From assembly GCF_014218335.1 (NCBI RefSeq), contig NZ_AP023367.1, forward strand, positions 3,963,501 to 4,027,500: DNA of 64,000 bases. The letters run 5' to 3'. The notes under the pieces were generated by a model. It saw nothing but the letters and a program-made list of their open reading frames with translations. It searched no databases and was not told the DNA's origin. Shown piece by piece: positions 28,097 through 37,599 of this stretch (the first letter of the stretch is position 1; every line of letters begins with the position of its first letter). This DNA is from Anaerocolumna cellulosilytica. GTDB taxonomy: Bacteria; Bacillota; Clostridia; Lachnospirales; Lachnospiraceae. The position numbers and the translations under genes were made by a program.

Positions 28097-29398
28097 TTAA
28101 TTCTTTGGTTTAAAGCCAAAGGTAATATTGAGGACTTTTTCCTCATAAGAACCATTTACTAACGATTTAACTGTAATTGTTCCTTCTGACCCGGCTTTGG
28201 TATAATTCAAGGCATCCTGTAGTTCAGATAATGATTCTACTTTTGTATTGTTAACAGCAACGACAATATCTCCAATTACAATTCCGGCTTTTGCTGCCGC
28301 AGAATCGTCAGCAATTTCACCTACATAAATACCTACCGGCATATTAAAACTTTGCGAATAAGAACTGGTCACATCTTTTCCGCCAATGCCCAAATAAGCC
28401 TTCTCACTGTCTTCTAGTTCTGTACGATTCATCAAATCGCTGATAACAGGTATTGCGTCTGTGATTGGAATTGCGTAACCAATACTTTCGACACTATCAT
28501 CTACATATTTTACTGAATTAATTCCAATTACTTCACCTTTTGAATTCAAAAGAGCTCCGCCGCTGTTTCCGGGATTTATAGCAGCATCTGTCTGAAGCAC
28601 CTTCAAGGTTATATTGTCTACCGTAACCTCTCTGTCCAAGGCGCTCACATACCCTACGGTTATTGACTGTCCGTAGCCTAAGGCATTTCCAATGGCAATA
28701 GCCATTTCACCTAGCTTTACAGAGTCAGAATCCCCTAACGTTGCAATTTTAATATTGTCAAACGTACCTTCTTCCAAATCATTAACATCTACTGCAACTA
28801 CTGCCAAATCAGATGCCGGTGCGGTTCCTTTAACAGTCGCCTGTGCAGTGGTATCATCTGCGAAAACAATCTCTACTGCGTTTGCACCTTTTATAACATG
28901 GTTATTGGTCGCAATTAAGATTTCTGAGTCATTCTGCCCGATTATAATTCCTGAACCGCTTCCATCTACTTCCTGATTATATTGCCTTCCAAAAAAGTCA
29001 TTCGTTACATTATTTATCTTTGCATTGATTGCAACTATGGATGGCATAACATTATTTACTACGGTTGAGACATCACTGCCGGTACTATTTGATATTCCAG
29101 TTTCTACTGTACTTACACCATTTGCAGTATCATTGGAAGTCGGCTCAGATGTATTTTGGCTAATTTCTGTATTGCTGCCCTGCTTATTAAAGATACTGTT
29201 ATAGCCCTGAAAAGATACTCCGGCTACTAATCCAAATACACCTGCCGTTATTACAATCTTACTAAAATATCCTGCTACACTTTTTTTCTTTTTAGATTCC
29301 ACATCTTTTATTACTGCATACCCTTCAATAATCTTAGAACCTGCTCCATTGTCATAATATTTATTATCCTCTTTGTTAAAACGATTGAATTCATCCAT
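28097..29398 (-). CDS. HtrA/DegP-like membrane-anchored serine protease with PDZ domain
   Basis: This 433-residue protein has a cytoplasmic start, one membrane helix (FSKIVITAGVFGLVAGVSF), a Ser/Thr/Asn-rich linker, and a trypsin-like domain with the catalytic His in ATNNHVIKGA, Asp in ASDLAVVAVD and Ser in NPGNSGGALLN. A single PDZ domain follows (about 335-430; GIVIGDIVVAVNNTKVESL). This is the Gram-positive HtrA layout for surface protein quality control. Single gene, with no two-component system next to it. Confidence 0.92.
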   Translation of the reverse strand: MDEFNRFNKEDNKYYDNGAGSKIIEGYAVIKDVESKKKKSVAGYFSKIVITAGVFGLVAGVSFQGYNSIFNKQGSNTEISQNTSEPTSNDTANGVSTVETGISNSTGSDVSTVVNNVMPSIVAINAKINNVTNDFFGRQYNQEVDGSGSGIIIGQNDSEILIATNNHVIKGANAVEIVFADDTTAQATVKGTAPASDLAVVAVDVNDLEEGTFDNIKIATLGDSDSVKLGEMAIAIGNALGYGQSITVGYVSALDREVTVDNITLKVLQTDAAINPGNSGGALLNSKGEVIGINSVKYVDDSVESIGYAIPITDAIPVISDLMNRTELEDSEKAYLGIGGKDVTSSYSQSFNMPVGIYVGEIADDSAAAKAGIVIGDIVVAVNNTKVESLSELQDALNYTKAGSEGTITVKSLVNGSYEEKVLNITFGFKPKN

Positions 29399-29547
29399 AA
29401 TTCATTCTCCTTTCAAACTTTAGTTCTATGTTGTTTTTCTGTGTTATTAATTTTTTATAACTAAAGTTTAGCAAAAAATTATGTCCACTTTGTGATTACA
29501 ATTTGAAGAAAGAGTGAAATTACTTATTGTTAAATTATTTTTTCGGA

Positions 29548-30699
29548 TTATAATACAATCTTTGAGGTAGTTTTATAATTACCAAGTATTCTTATACGAG
29601 TTGCCTCTTCCTGTATTCCATATAAAGCATTTTTAACAGCCGGCTCAGCTATATTTCCTTCAAAATCTACAAAGAACCTGTATTCAAAGTTCTTTCCTTC
29701 TAAAGGCCTGGATTCAATTTTTGTCATGTTTAAATTATTGTATATTATATGTGAAAGCATATTATAGAGAGAACCGCTCTCATGAGGTAATTCAAAACAT
29801 ATGCTGATTTTATTGGAATTTTTCAAATACCTTTTATCTCTTGCAATGACTATAAATCTTGTAGAATTATTTTCTTCATGGTTTAACTTTTCTTGCAATA
29901 CAGACAGTCCGTATACATTTGCTGCTTTTTTGCTGGCAATTGCTCCTTGTGTTATATCCTGTTCTTCTAAAACCTTCTTAGCACTATCCGCAGTGCTGAT
30001 ACATTCGACCGATTTAAGCCCTTCTCTGCTCAGTATGAATTTACTGCATTGGAGCAGTCCCTGCGTATGAGAATAGACTGTTCGTATATTATCCAAAGAG
30101 GAACCCGGTAGCCCTAATAAAGCATGATCTACTTTCACCACATGCTCACCAATAATAATATTATCAAATTCTACTAGTAAATCATAGATATCAGTTATTC
30201 CACCTGTAGAGGTATTCTCTATCGGAAGTACTCCATAATCTACATGACCATCTTTGATATCTTCCATAACTTGTTTAAAGGTCGGTGCATAAACTCTCTT
30301 AATATCAGTGCCAAAGTATTCTTCCATGGCCTGTTCGGTATAAGACCCCTTTACGCCAAAGCACACTACCTTTGTTTCTTCCGTTATATGCAGTTGTGCA
30401 ATTTCCTGAAAAGTATTTTCTCCATATTCCTTACTAATTAAACCATATTGTAACTTCCGGCTGATCGACATAATCTGAGAGAATAATTCCTGTATTGCTT
30501 GCCGATTAAACTCATTTCCTGCAAGCTCCTTTAATGTATTAAGTTTTACCTTCTCTCTTTCTTTATCAAATACCTTCTTACCGGTTTGTATTTTATATTC
30601 TGCAACATCTCTGGCAATCTTCATTCTATGTTCAAATAATTCAGCTATTTGCTTATCTACCTTATCAATTTCCATTCTGCTTTGGGTTAAATCAATCAT
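29548..30699 (-). CDS. pheA: Bifunctional chorismate mutase/prephenate dehydratase
   Basis: This 383-residue protein has an N-terminal AroQ chorismate mutase (residues 1-85; VDKQIAELFEHRMKIARDVA), a prephenate dehydratase domain (about 110-290; PIENTSTGGITDIYDLL and the active-site STRFIVIA) and a C-terminal ACT domain with TKIESRPLEG for phenylalanine feedback. It turns chorismate into phenylpyruvate. An ATAGGAG site precedes the ATG, within the recurring ACAGATAGGAG leader motif. Confidence 0.94.
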   Translation of the reverse strand: MIDLTQSRMEIDKVDKQIAELFEHRMKIARDVAEYKIQTGKKVFDKEREKVKLNTLKELAGNEFNRQAIQELFSQIMSISRKLQYGLISKEYGENTFQEIAQLHITEETKVVCFGVKGSYTEQAMEEYFGTDIKRVYAPTFKQVMEDIKDGHVDYGVLPIENTSTGGITDIYDLLVEFDNIIIGEHVVKVDHALLGLPGSSLDNIRTVYSHTQGLLQCSKFILSREGLKSVECISTADSAKKVLEEQDITQGAIASKKAANVYGLSVLQEKLNHEENNSTRFIVIARDKRYLKNSNKISICFELPHESGSLYNMLSHIIYNNLNMTKIESRPLEGKNFEYRFFVDFEGNIAEPAVKNALYGIQEEATRIRILGNYKTTSKIVL

Positions 30700-30856
30700 A
30701 GTATGCTCCTATCTGTCGTATAGTACTCTATTTTTGAGGTGAATATATATTCATTATTATATTCAATTATCCATGACTTTTCAATCGTAAGTTCCCTTTC
30801 CTCAAAACAGAACGAGGAAACCACAAAGATAGTACTCTTTATAGTAGAATCTGGTA

Positions 30857-32191
30857 TTACAATAAATATTCAGAATTTTTAACTGCTTCTCTTATTTCTT
30901 GCAGGTGAGAAAGTGAGCCAAAAGCAATTATTATATCTTCCTTTTTAGCCGCTTTTAATGCTGACCAAACTGCATTTGCACTGGTTACGGAATCTATTAC
31001 ATTCTTATTATAGTTAACTGCTGCTCTTGCAAGTGCCGCAGAAGATAACCCTCTTTGATTGTTCGGTGTTAATGTATATATTTTGTAGGCTAAATGCGCC
31101 GTATGCTTTAAAATAGCATCATATTCCTTATCAGCAAAAACTCCCATGATAAAATAAATACGTTTCCCTTTAAAATATTGTTTTATATTTTCAGCCAGAT
31201 TAACTGCTGCATCTTCATTATGTGCCCCATCCAGTAAAAAAAGCGGATGCATTGCTATAGGTTCTAATCTACCACTCCAACAAGTTTGATAAAGTCCTTC
31301 TCTTATCTGCTGTTCCGTTATCTTATACCCTTTTTTAATTAATACCTCCAAAGACAATAAAGCCAATGTTGCATTTTTTACCTGATGTTCACCGAGAAGC
31401 CTTATATACAGATTCTTTCTTTCACCATAAGAAAAAGTAGTCCCTTCTAAATTCTGCCGGCTTATTTCTATTTTATTAAATTCAGCTATTAAGAGGTCTA
31501 CCTTCAATTCTTTTGCTCTTGCTTTAATTACAGTACTCGCTTCCTCCGCCTGTTCATAAGAAACAACTGGAATACCAGGTTTAATAATTCCTGCCTTTTC
31601 CCAGGCGATTTCGGCTAAGGTATTACCAAGGTATGTCATATGGTCCATACTGATAGATGTTATAACCGCACATTCTGTTGTATCAATAACATTAGTAGCA
31701 TCTAATCTGCCTCCAAGACCCACTTCCAGTACGACCAAATCACATTGCTTTTTACGAAAATACATCATTGCAAGTGCTGTTTCGACTTCAAATATGGTAG
31801 GATGGTTTTTTCCTTCTGATGTCAGGTTCTGACACACTTCTTTTATCTGACCTGCTTCTTCTGTAATATCTTCTTTTGTAATAAACACAGAGGATACCTT
31901 CCTTGATTCAGTATTTCCGTCCGAACCAGCTTCAAATATCTGAAATTTCTCCTCATAACAGAATACAGCAGGTGAGATATATCGCCCTACCTTATAGCCA
32001 GCAGCAGCCATACAATACGTTATGAAAGCTGCCGTTGATCCTTTTCCATTCGTTCCGGCTATATGAACAAATTTCAAATCCTTTTGAGGGTTAAAAAGCC
32101 CTTCTAAAAGAAGCTTCATATTATCAAGCCCTAGTACACTGCCGTATCCTTCACAATCCTTTAAAAACCGGGTGGCTTCTTCATAAGTCAT
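30857..32191 (-). CDS. folC: Folylpolyglutamate synthase/dihydrofolate synthase
   Basis: This 444-residue Mur-ligase-family enzyme has the P-loop HIAGTNGKGSTAAFI, VLEVGLGGRLDATN, SISMDHMTYLGNTLAEIAWE and LLDGAHNEDA. It adds glutamate to folates and, in many bacteria, also makes dihydrofolate from dihydropteroate. The ATG at 32191 has an AAGGAG site; an in-frame GTG further upstream would put that site inside the gene. It follows the methyltransferase gene by 10 bp. Confidence 0.92.
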   Translation of the reverse strand: MTYEEATRFLKDCEGYGSVLGLDNMKLLLEGLFNPQKDLKFVHIAGTNGKGSTAAFITYCMAAAGYKVGRYISPAVFCYEEKFQIFEAGSDGNTESRKVSSVFITKEDITEEAGQIKEVCQNLTSEGKNHPTIFEVETALAMMYFRKKQCDLVVLEVGLGGRLDATNVIDTTECAVITSISMDHMTYLGNTLAEIAWEKAGIIKPGIPVVSYEQAEEASTVIKARAKELKVDLLIAEFNKIEISRQNLEGTTFSYGERKNLYIRLLGEHQVKNATLALLSLEVLIKKGYKITEQQIREGLYQTCWSGRLEPIAMHPLFLLDGAHNEDAAVNLAENIKQYFKGKRIYFIMGVFADKEYDAILKHTAHLAYKIYTLTPNNQRGLSSAALARAAVNYNKNVIDSVTSANAVWSALKAAKKEDIIIAFGSLSHLQEIREAVKNSEYLL

Positions 32192-32201
32192 GTTTTTCTC
32201 C

Positions 32202-33404
32202 TTATTTTTCGTCACAAACCTGGAATATATAAAATTTTAAGTAATAAGATTCGTCAGCTGCCCACAAAATTGGATGATCCGGTGCTTGTGTTCTATATTC
32301 AACCTGTCTTAATCTTTTATGTGTATTCTTAGCTGCTTGTCCTATGGTTTCCGAAAATAATTCCGGTGTCATAAAATGAGAACAGGAACAAGTCGCTAAA
32401 TACCCTCCGTTTTTAATTAGTTTCATGGCACGAAGGTTAATTTCTCTATAACCCTTTACAGCATTCTTTACAGAATTTCTGGATTTTGTAAACGCCGGAG
32501 GATCAAGGATTACGACATCAAACTTTTTATTTTCTTTTTCATATTCCGGCAATAAATCGAAAACATCGGTACATATAAATTCTACTCTATCCTGTAAGCC
32601 ATTTAAAACAGCATTTTCTCTTGCTTGTGCAACACCAAGTTCAGATGCGTCTACTCCGATTACACTTTTTGCACCAGCTAATCCTGCATTTAGGGCAAAG
32701 GAGCCGGTATGTGTGAAACAATCCAGTACTTCTGCATTTTTACAGATTTTTTTAATTGCTTCTCTATTATATTTCTGATCTAAAAAGAAACCTGTCTTTT
32801 GTCCGTCTGCAACATCAACCAAATATTTTACTCCATTTTCAACAATTTCTACTTTGGTATCAAATGCTTCACCAAGGAAGCCTTTTACCCGTTCCATACC
32901 TTCCTGAAGCCTGACTTTCGCATCACTTCTTTCGTATACGCCCCTTATGAGAATACCGTCTGTTTTTAATATGTTTTTTAAGAGATCTACTAGGGTATTC
33001 TTCATTCTGTCTATGCCCAGCGCTAAAGATTGCACCACAAGGACATCCGTAAATTTATCGATTACAATACCCGGTAAAAAATCTGCTTCTCCAAAGACAA
33101 TACGACAGCTGCTTACATCTACTGTCTTTTTTCTGTACTCCCAGGCCACTTTTAACCGCTCTTCTAAAAATGCCTCTGTAATCTCCTGTCCCTTTGCCCT
33201 TGCCATAACACGAACCGTTATCTTGGAATTTGTATTTATAAAGCCACAGCCCATGTAATAATTATCAAAATCATGCACCGTTACTATATCACCGTTGTTA
33301 AATTCTCCTTCAATTTTGTCAATTTCGTTGTCGTATACCCACATGCCTCCGGCTTTTAAGGTTCTGCCTTCACCCTTTTTTAACTTAACGATTGCTTTTT
33401 CCAT
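32202..33404 (-). CDS. Class I SAM-dependent rRNA methyltransferase (RlmI-like)
   Basis: This 400-residue protein has an N-terminal PUA-like domain (about 1-75; LKKGEGRTLKAGGMWVYDNE), then a central domain and a Rossmann fold with VLDCFTHTGSFALNAGLAGA and the catalytic VVILDPPAFTKSR. This matches the RlmI/YccW 23S rRNA m5C1962 methyltransferase group. A HTGSFALNAG-type SAM loop and the final LKFYIFQV segment fit. It is upstream of folC in an apparent two-gene unit. Confidence 0.88.
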   Translation of the reverse strand: MEKAIVKLKKGEGRTLKAGGMWVYDNEIDKIEGEFNNGDIVTVHDFDNYYMGCGFINTNSKITVRVMARAKGQEITEAFLEERLKVAWEYRKKTVDVSSCRIVFGEADFLPGIVIDKFTDVLVVQSLALGIDRMKNTLVDLLKNILKTDGILIRGVYERSDAKVRLQEGMERVKGFLGEAFDTKVEIVENGVKYLVDVADGQKTGFFLDQKYNREAIKKICKNAEVLDCFTHTGSFALNAGLAGAKSVIGVDASELGVAQARENAVLNGLQDRVEFICTDVFDLLPEYEKENKKFDVVILDPPAFTKSRNSVKNAVKGYREINLRAMKLIKNGGYLATCSCSHFMTPELFSETIGQAAKNTHKRLRQVEYRTQAPDHPILWAADESYYLKFYIFQVCDEK

Positions 33405-33558
33405 GAATTATCTCCGCTTTCTTTATTCAATTACGCTGAAACAATTATACCATAGACACCTTAATTGTCAACGCAGGCAGCCCGTAATATGCAATCTTAA
33501 AGAACAGGTTTTATATAAATTCTAATTTGTAATTACTTGGTGATTCATTGCATGTACC

Positions 33559-34802
33559 AAGACAAACGCATGAATATATTTAAAGGTTTATAAGAATAAG
33601 GGAAAAGTGTATAATCATTCCAAGGGGGATGAAAAAATGCACAAGACATTGAAATATTTAGAACAAGTAGAAGATTTAAGACAGAAGAAAAAAATTCTTT
33701 ACAAGATGAGTGATATTATAGCGCTGGTATTCTTTGCAATGCTGGCAAATGCAGACGAATGGATAGCAATAGAAATATTTGGGAAAGAACATGAGAAGTT
33801 TCTGCGAAGATATTTGGAGCTTCCAAACGGCATTCCTTCTCACGATACGATTCAACGTGTATTTAGCATGGTATCCCCAGAGTTTCTTCAGAAATTCCAA
33901 CTGCTTTGGAATGAGATGCTAAGTAGCGGAGAAGGAGAAAAAATCAAAAAAATCCTCGCCATTGACGGAAAAACACAATGTGGAAATAGGAACAAAGACC
34001 AGAATGCAAACCATATTGTCAGTGCAGTGGACGAGAAAGGAATCTGCCTTGGGCAAAAGCGAGTAGAAGAAAAGACCAATGAAATTACAGCGATTCCTGA
34101 ACTGCTTGACGATTTGAACGTGAAAGGTCATATCATTACAACGGATGCAATGGGAACGCAAACGCAGATTGTAAAGAAGATATGGAAAAAGAAAGCCGAT
34201 TACGTGCTAGCCCTAAAAGGAAATCAGGGAAGACTTCATGAGGATGTGAAATTATATTTTGATGATGTTGGATTATTGGAGCAGTGTGCCTATACAAAGA
34301 CAATAGAGAAAGCGCGAGGCGGCATAGAGAAGCGCGAATACTGGCAGAGTGTAGATATTGCATGGCTAGAGCAGAAGAAGGACTGGGCAGGGCTGAAATC
34401 CATTGCAATGACACGCAATACTATAGTCAGAAACGAGGTAGAGATAACGGAAACCCGATATTTTATAAGTAGTCTACCACTAGAGGTCAGCGAAATTGCC
34501 CGAGCGATTCGGGGACATTGGATGGTGGAAAGTTTTCATTGGCATCTGGATGTAACCTTTCGAGAGGATGACAACCACACCCTTGAAAAGCAGGCAGCAT
34601 TTAATTTAAATATCATGAGAAAACTGGCATTGAACGTATTAAGGATATATGAATTAAGGAAAACGCCCATGAGCCTGAAAATGAAACGCTTTGCAATTGG
34701 AACGAATCCTGAAAGACACTTGGAAAACATTCTGAATCTGTAATACTTAAAAAAGATACATTCAAGTGCTTGTTAATAGAACACATTCATGCGTTTGTCG
34801 TG
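33559..34802 (+). mobile_element. ISAs1-family insertion sequence, apparently complete
   Basis: The 1,244-bp element is flanked by an 11-bp direct repeat TTGCATGTACC (33548-33558 and 34803-34813). Its ends carry an inverted repeat with the perfect core GACAAACGCATGAAT (33561-33575; complement at 34785-34799). It encodes one full-length transposase. The direct repeats are identical, which suggests recent insertion. Confidence 0.85.
33637..34743 (+). CDS. ISAs1-family DDE transposase
   Basis: This 368-residue protein has the DUF4338-like N-terminal region (MHKTLKYLEQVEDLRQKKKI, DIIALVFFAMLANADEW, IPSHDTIQRVFSMVSPEFL) and a DDE core: ILAIDGKTQCGN with the first Asp, GHIITTDAMGTQTQIVKKI with the second, and the final SFHWHLDVTFREDDNHT region with the Glu. 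These blocks are diagnostic of ISAs1. The ATG at 33637 follows a GGGGGATG site; the frame is open ten codons earlier. No frameshift or stop is present. Confidence 0.9.
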   Translation: MHKTLKYLEQVEDLRQKKKILYKMSDIIALVFFAMLANADEWIAIEIFGKEHEKFLRRYLELPNGIPSHDTIQRVFSMVSPEFLQKFQLLWNEMLSSGEGEKIKKILAIDGKTQCGNRNKDQNANHIVSAVDEKGICLGQKRVEEKTNEITAIPELLDDLNVKGHIITTDAMGTQTQIVKKIWKKKADYVLALKGNQGRLHEDVKLYFDDVGLLEQCAYTKTIEKARGGIEKREYWQSVDIAWLEQKKDWAGLKSIAMTRNTIVRNEVEITETRYFISSLPLEVSEIARAIRGHWMVESFHWHLDVTFREDDNHTLEKQAAFNLNIMRKLALNVLRIYELRKTPMSLKMKRFAIGTNPERHLENILNL

Positions 34803-34951
34803 TTGCATGTACCTCAAAATCTTTTCATATTCTAAAATATTTGTTATAATAACTTTTAGTTGCTATTTGCACTAAGAATAAGTGTACATTAATGAGAGCG
34901 TTTCAATCCTAACTGTTAAACGCCACCTAAATCCGAGAAAGGAGAACAATT

Positions 34952-36130
34952 ATGTTAAAAGCCGTTATCTTTGATATGGATGGAGTAATTATAGATAGTG
35001 AACCCTTACATGCACAAGCCGCAGTTAATGCCTTAAAAAATATAGGGGTGGATATTACCATTCCATACTGTTATGGATTTATTGGTTCTACCACAGCCTT
35101 TATGCTAGAGACCATAATTAGGGATTACAACCTTCCCCTGACGTGCGAAGAATTGTTAGAGTTATATAAAAAAGCAAAACATACACTGATTTTAGAAGAG
35201 GGCTATACTCCTGTTCCCTATGTGCAGGAGCTCATTGAGAAGCTTTATCACCATGGCTATAAGCTTGCTATTGCCTCTTCCTCTTCCGAAAAAGAAATAG
35301 CGGACGTTGTGAGTGTTTTAGGTATTAAAAAATACTTTCATAAGCTTGTCAGCGGAACAACTGTATCAAATCCAAAACCAGCTCCCGATGTTTTTATAAA
35401 AGCTTTAAAAGAACTAGGGTTAGGTAATAAGGATTGTATAGTTATTGAAGATTCCTATAACGGTGTAACTGCAGCAAATGCTGCTGGTATCCCTGCTATA
35501 GGCTTTGTTAATCCAAATTCCGGCAACCAGAATCTGTCTGGGGCAGCCGTATTAATTGAGGGTTTTGATGAGATAACTCCTGATTTTATCCATAATGTAT
35601 ATCAACGAGCCCATGGGGAACCGGTTACGATTGCTGTTACTAATCGTTTAATCATTCGTGAGCTGGCCGTATCTGATATACCAGTAATCTATACTATTTA
35701 TCAGAATCCAGAAGTCAAAAAATATGTTACTGATATTGACGATTATCTTGATATAGAGATAGAAAAACATAAGGCCTATATAAGAAATGTTTATAATTTT
35801 TACGGCTATGGTTTATGGGGTGTCTTTCAAAAAGACACTAAAAATTTAATTGGCCGATGCGGAATACAGGATACTAAAATTAATGGCAGAGATGAAATAG
35901 AGCTGGGCTATTTACTAGACTATAACCACTGGGGTTTTGGTTATGCTGTGGAATGCATAAAAGCTATCATAGATTATAGTTTTACTACTCTAGGCTTTGG
36001 GCGCCTTGTTGCAGTTATACACCCTAAGAACACCAAATCTGTAAATGTTGCCCTCAGAGTTGGAATGCACCAAGAAAATACTATTTTAAAAAATGGATTG
36101 TCTTATGATATCTATGTTATAGAAAATTAA
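34952..36130 (+). CDS. HAD-family hydrolase fused to a GNAT acetyltransferase
   Basis: Residues 1 to about 213 form a beta-phosphoglucomutase-like HAD phosphatase: MLKAVIFDMDGVIIDSEPLH (nucleophile Asp and acid Asp), ASSSSEKEI (motif II), and CIVIEDSYNGVTAANAAG (motif IV). From about residue 223 a RimJ/RimL-like GNAT domain follows: TNRLIIRELAVSDIPVIYTI, ELGYLLDYNHWGFGYAVECI and FGRLVAVIHPKNTKSVNVAL. One ATG with AAAGGAG precedes the gene; no internal start is obvious. It lies just outside the ISAs1 right end. Confidence 0.88.
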   Translation: MLKAVIFDMDGVIIDSEPLHAQAAVNALKNIGVDITIPYCYGFIGSTTAFMLETIIRDYNLPLTCEELLELYKKAKHTLILEEGYTPVPYVQELIEKLYHHGYKLAIASSSSEKEIADVVSVLGIKKYFHKLVSGTTVSNPKPAPDVFIKALKELGLGNKDCIVIEDSYNGVTAANAAGIPAIGFVNPNSGNQNLSGAAVLIEGFDEITPDFIHNVYQRAHGEPVTIAVTNRLIIRELAVSDIPVIYTIYQNPEVKKYVTDIDDYLDIEIEKHKAYIRNVYNFYGYGLWGVFQKDTKNLIGRCGIQDTKINGRDEIELGYLLDYNHWGFGYAVECIKAIIDYSFTTLGFGRLVAVIHPKNTKSVNVALRVGMHQENTILKNGLSYDIYVIEN

Positions 36131-36183
36131 TAAGAGTAAAATCATTAATTTAACTAATTCATGACTTTATTGATGTGACTATC

Positions 36184-36222
36184 AAAAAAATGGTACTAAG
36201 AAAAATCTTAGCACCATTTTTT
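36184..36222. terminator. Bidirectional terminator after the HAD-GNAT gene
   Basis: AAAAAAATGGTACTAAG pairs with CTTAGCACCATTTTTT (one mismatch) around a 6-nt loop, with T-runs on both strands. It serves the converging HAD-GNAT and lipoprotein genes. Confidence 0.85.
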
Positions 36223-36251
36223 GAATAAACTAGCTTTAAAATACACATTTT

Positions 36252-36623
36252 TTATCTTGTAGTTTTATTGTTGTTGCCTTCGATTGCATCTTCAACATCG
36301 TCAGCAGCGTTCTTGGCACCATTTTCTATATCCTGTGTGGCGTCATTGATTTTATCACCAACTGTTTTATCATTCGCTCCAGTTGCTCCAGTTGGTGCTG
36401 CTGTCGTCCCAGTACCGGCTCCACCACCAGTTGTTCCAGTTCCGCTGCCATTTGTTCCTGTTCCACCTGAAGGTGTTACCGTTGTACCGCCCGTTGTTCC
36501 TGATGGAGTTATTGTTCCTGTACCTGTACCGTTATTAGTACCTGTATTATTATCAGTTGTTGTACAAGCAGTCAAAAATGTAAGGCAGCATACCGCTAAT
36601 AATAAATATAAACTTTTTTTCAT
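36252..36623 (-). CDS. Small Gly/Thr-rich lipoprotein
   Basis: This 123-residue protein starts MKKSLYLLLAVCCLTFLTAC, a type II signal peptide with lipobox LTAC; Cys20 would be lipidated. Residues 21-85 are low-complexity Gly/Thr/Pro/Ser repeats, probably a flexible linker through the wall. The last 40 residues (DKINDATQDIENGAKNAADD onward) look like an amphipathic helix. Function unknown. An AGGAGGAG site precedes the ATG. Confidence 0.75.
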   Translation of the reverse strand: MKKSLYLLLAVCCLTFLTACTTTDNNTGTNNGTGTGTITPSGTTGGTTVTPSGGTGTNGSGTGTTGGGAGTGTTAAPTGATGANDKTVGDKINDATQDIENGAKNAADDVEDAIEGNNNKTTR

Positions 36624-36724
36624 GGGTACTCCTCCTAAAAAATGATTTAATTTTACTCATTTAGTATTCCACAAATACATGCATTTATGCATATATCATT
36701 ACCGTTATTTGCCACTTCATGTAA

Positions 36725-37516
36725 TTATCTAAATTTTTTATCATTATTAAATTCTAACATGTTATTGCGAAACCTAATAGGAAGATTATTTCTCTGCAAT
36801 TTATAATTTTGGCGTTCTTTAATAGCAATAGATTCAAAAAAGACTTTCCACAATTCCTGAAACTCATCTTCCTGCACAGAAAATTGCTCCAGTCTATTCA
36901 AATTAAGGTTATCAGCATATGTATAAACCCATGATAAGCCGGTACGATGTAAGATTGCGGTTTTTCTCTTTTCATCATATATTATGAAATTCTCCGTATT
37001 CATTCGGTCAGAAAAATGGGGTGCCAAATGTCTTAACACATCATTTTTCGGGCAGATTTTTGAGTATAGTATACCATTTTCAATTTCATGAAATCTTACA
37101 AATCCAAGATAATGATGTACTTCATTATTAAGATTACGATTCATATCAAAGATTTTTGATACGATATCATTTCCGAGATAGTTAACAACAGACGATCCCA
37201 TAGAAAAACCTAATATCAAAAAACGGTATATTAAATCACCTTTTTCCTTTTCATCAGAACAAGAAGCTGTAAATACATATTCATACGCCTCTTGGGATAT
37301 TTTGCTTTTTATTGATCTATCAACTTTAGATGCTTTTTCTGAATCGGTTTTGACTGCAATATATTCAGAAAATAATTCATAATTCACAGAACCATCTTCT
37401 GATTGTAACTCTATTCTTATATTCGTGTGTCCATGCCGGCTGTTCCAAGCATCATAAATTGCTGTGAATATGCCATCAATACTATCCTCACAGACAAATA
37501 TTTTTTTTACCGTCAT
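36725..37516 (-). CDS. Putative DNA-metabolism protein (DUF4130/TIGR03915 type)
   Basis: This 263-residue protein starts MTVKKIFVCEDSIDGIFTAI and has VHHYLGFVRFHEIENGILYS and RHLAPHFSDRMNTENFIIYD, the pattern of the DUF4130 family that occurs next to a radical SAM protein (TIGR03916) and is fused elsewhere to uracil-DNA-glycosylase domains. The role in DNA repair or modification is inferred from that linkage. The ATG at 37516 fits the family; TTG or ATG starts up to 7 codons earlier are possible. It lies 83 bp after its radical SAM partner. Confidence 0.85.
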   Translation of the reverse strand: MTVKKIFVCEDSIDGIFTAIYDAWNSRHGHTNIRIELQSEDGSVNYELFSEYIAVKTDSEKASKVDRSIKSKISQEAYEYVFTASCSDEKEKGDLIYRFLILGFSMGSSVVNYLGNDIVSKIFDMNRNLNNEVHHYLGFVRFHEIENGILYSKICPKNDVLRHLAPHFSDRMNTENFIIYDEKRKTAILHRTGLSWVYTYADNLNLNRLEQFSVQEDEFQELWKVFFESIAIKERQNYKLQRNNLPIRFRNNMLEFNNDKKFR

Positions 37517-37599
37517 TATACCTGCCATTCTGCGCAAAATCTGCGCTTATAAATCTAAGAAAATCTTAATATTACACTATCTCCTTTTGCATATATATA

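Noticed and set aside
36268-36645. Plus-strand hydrophobic frame opposite the lipoprotein gene
   Set aside because: It is the complement of the Gly/Thr repeats; the minus strand has a clear lipobox and ribosome site.
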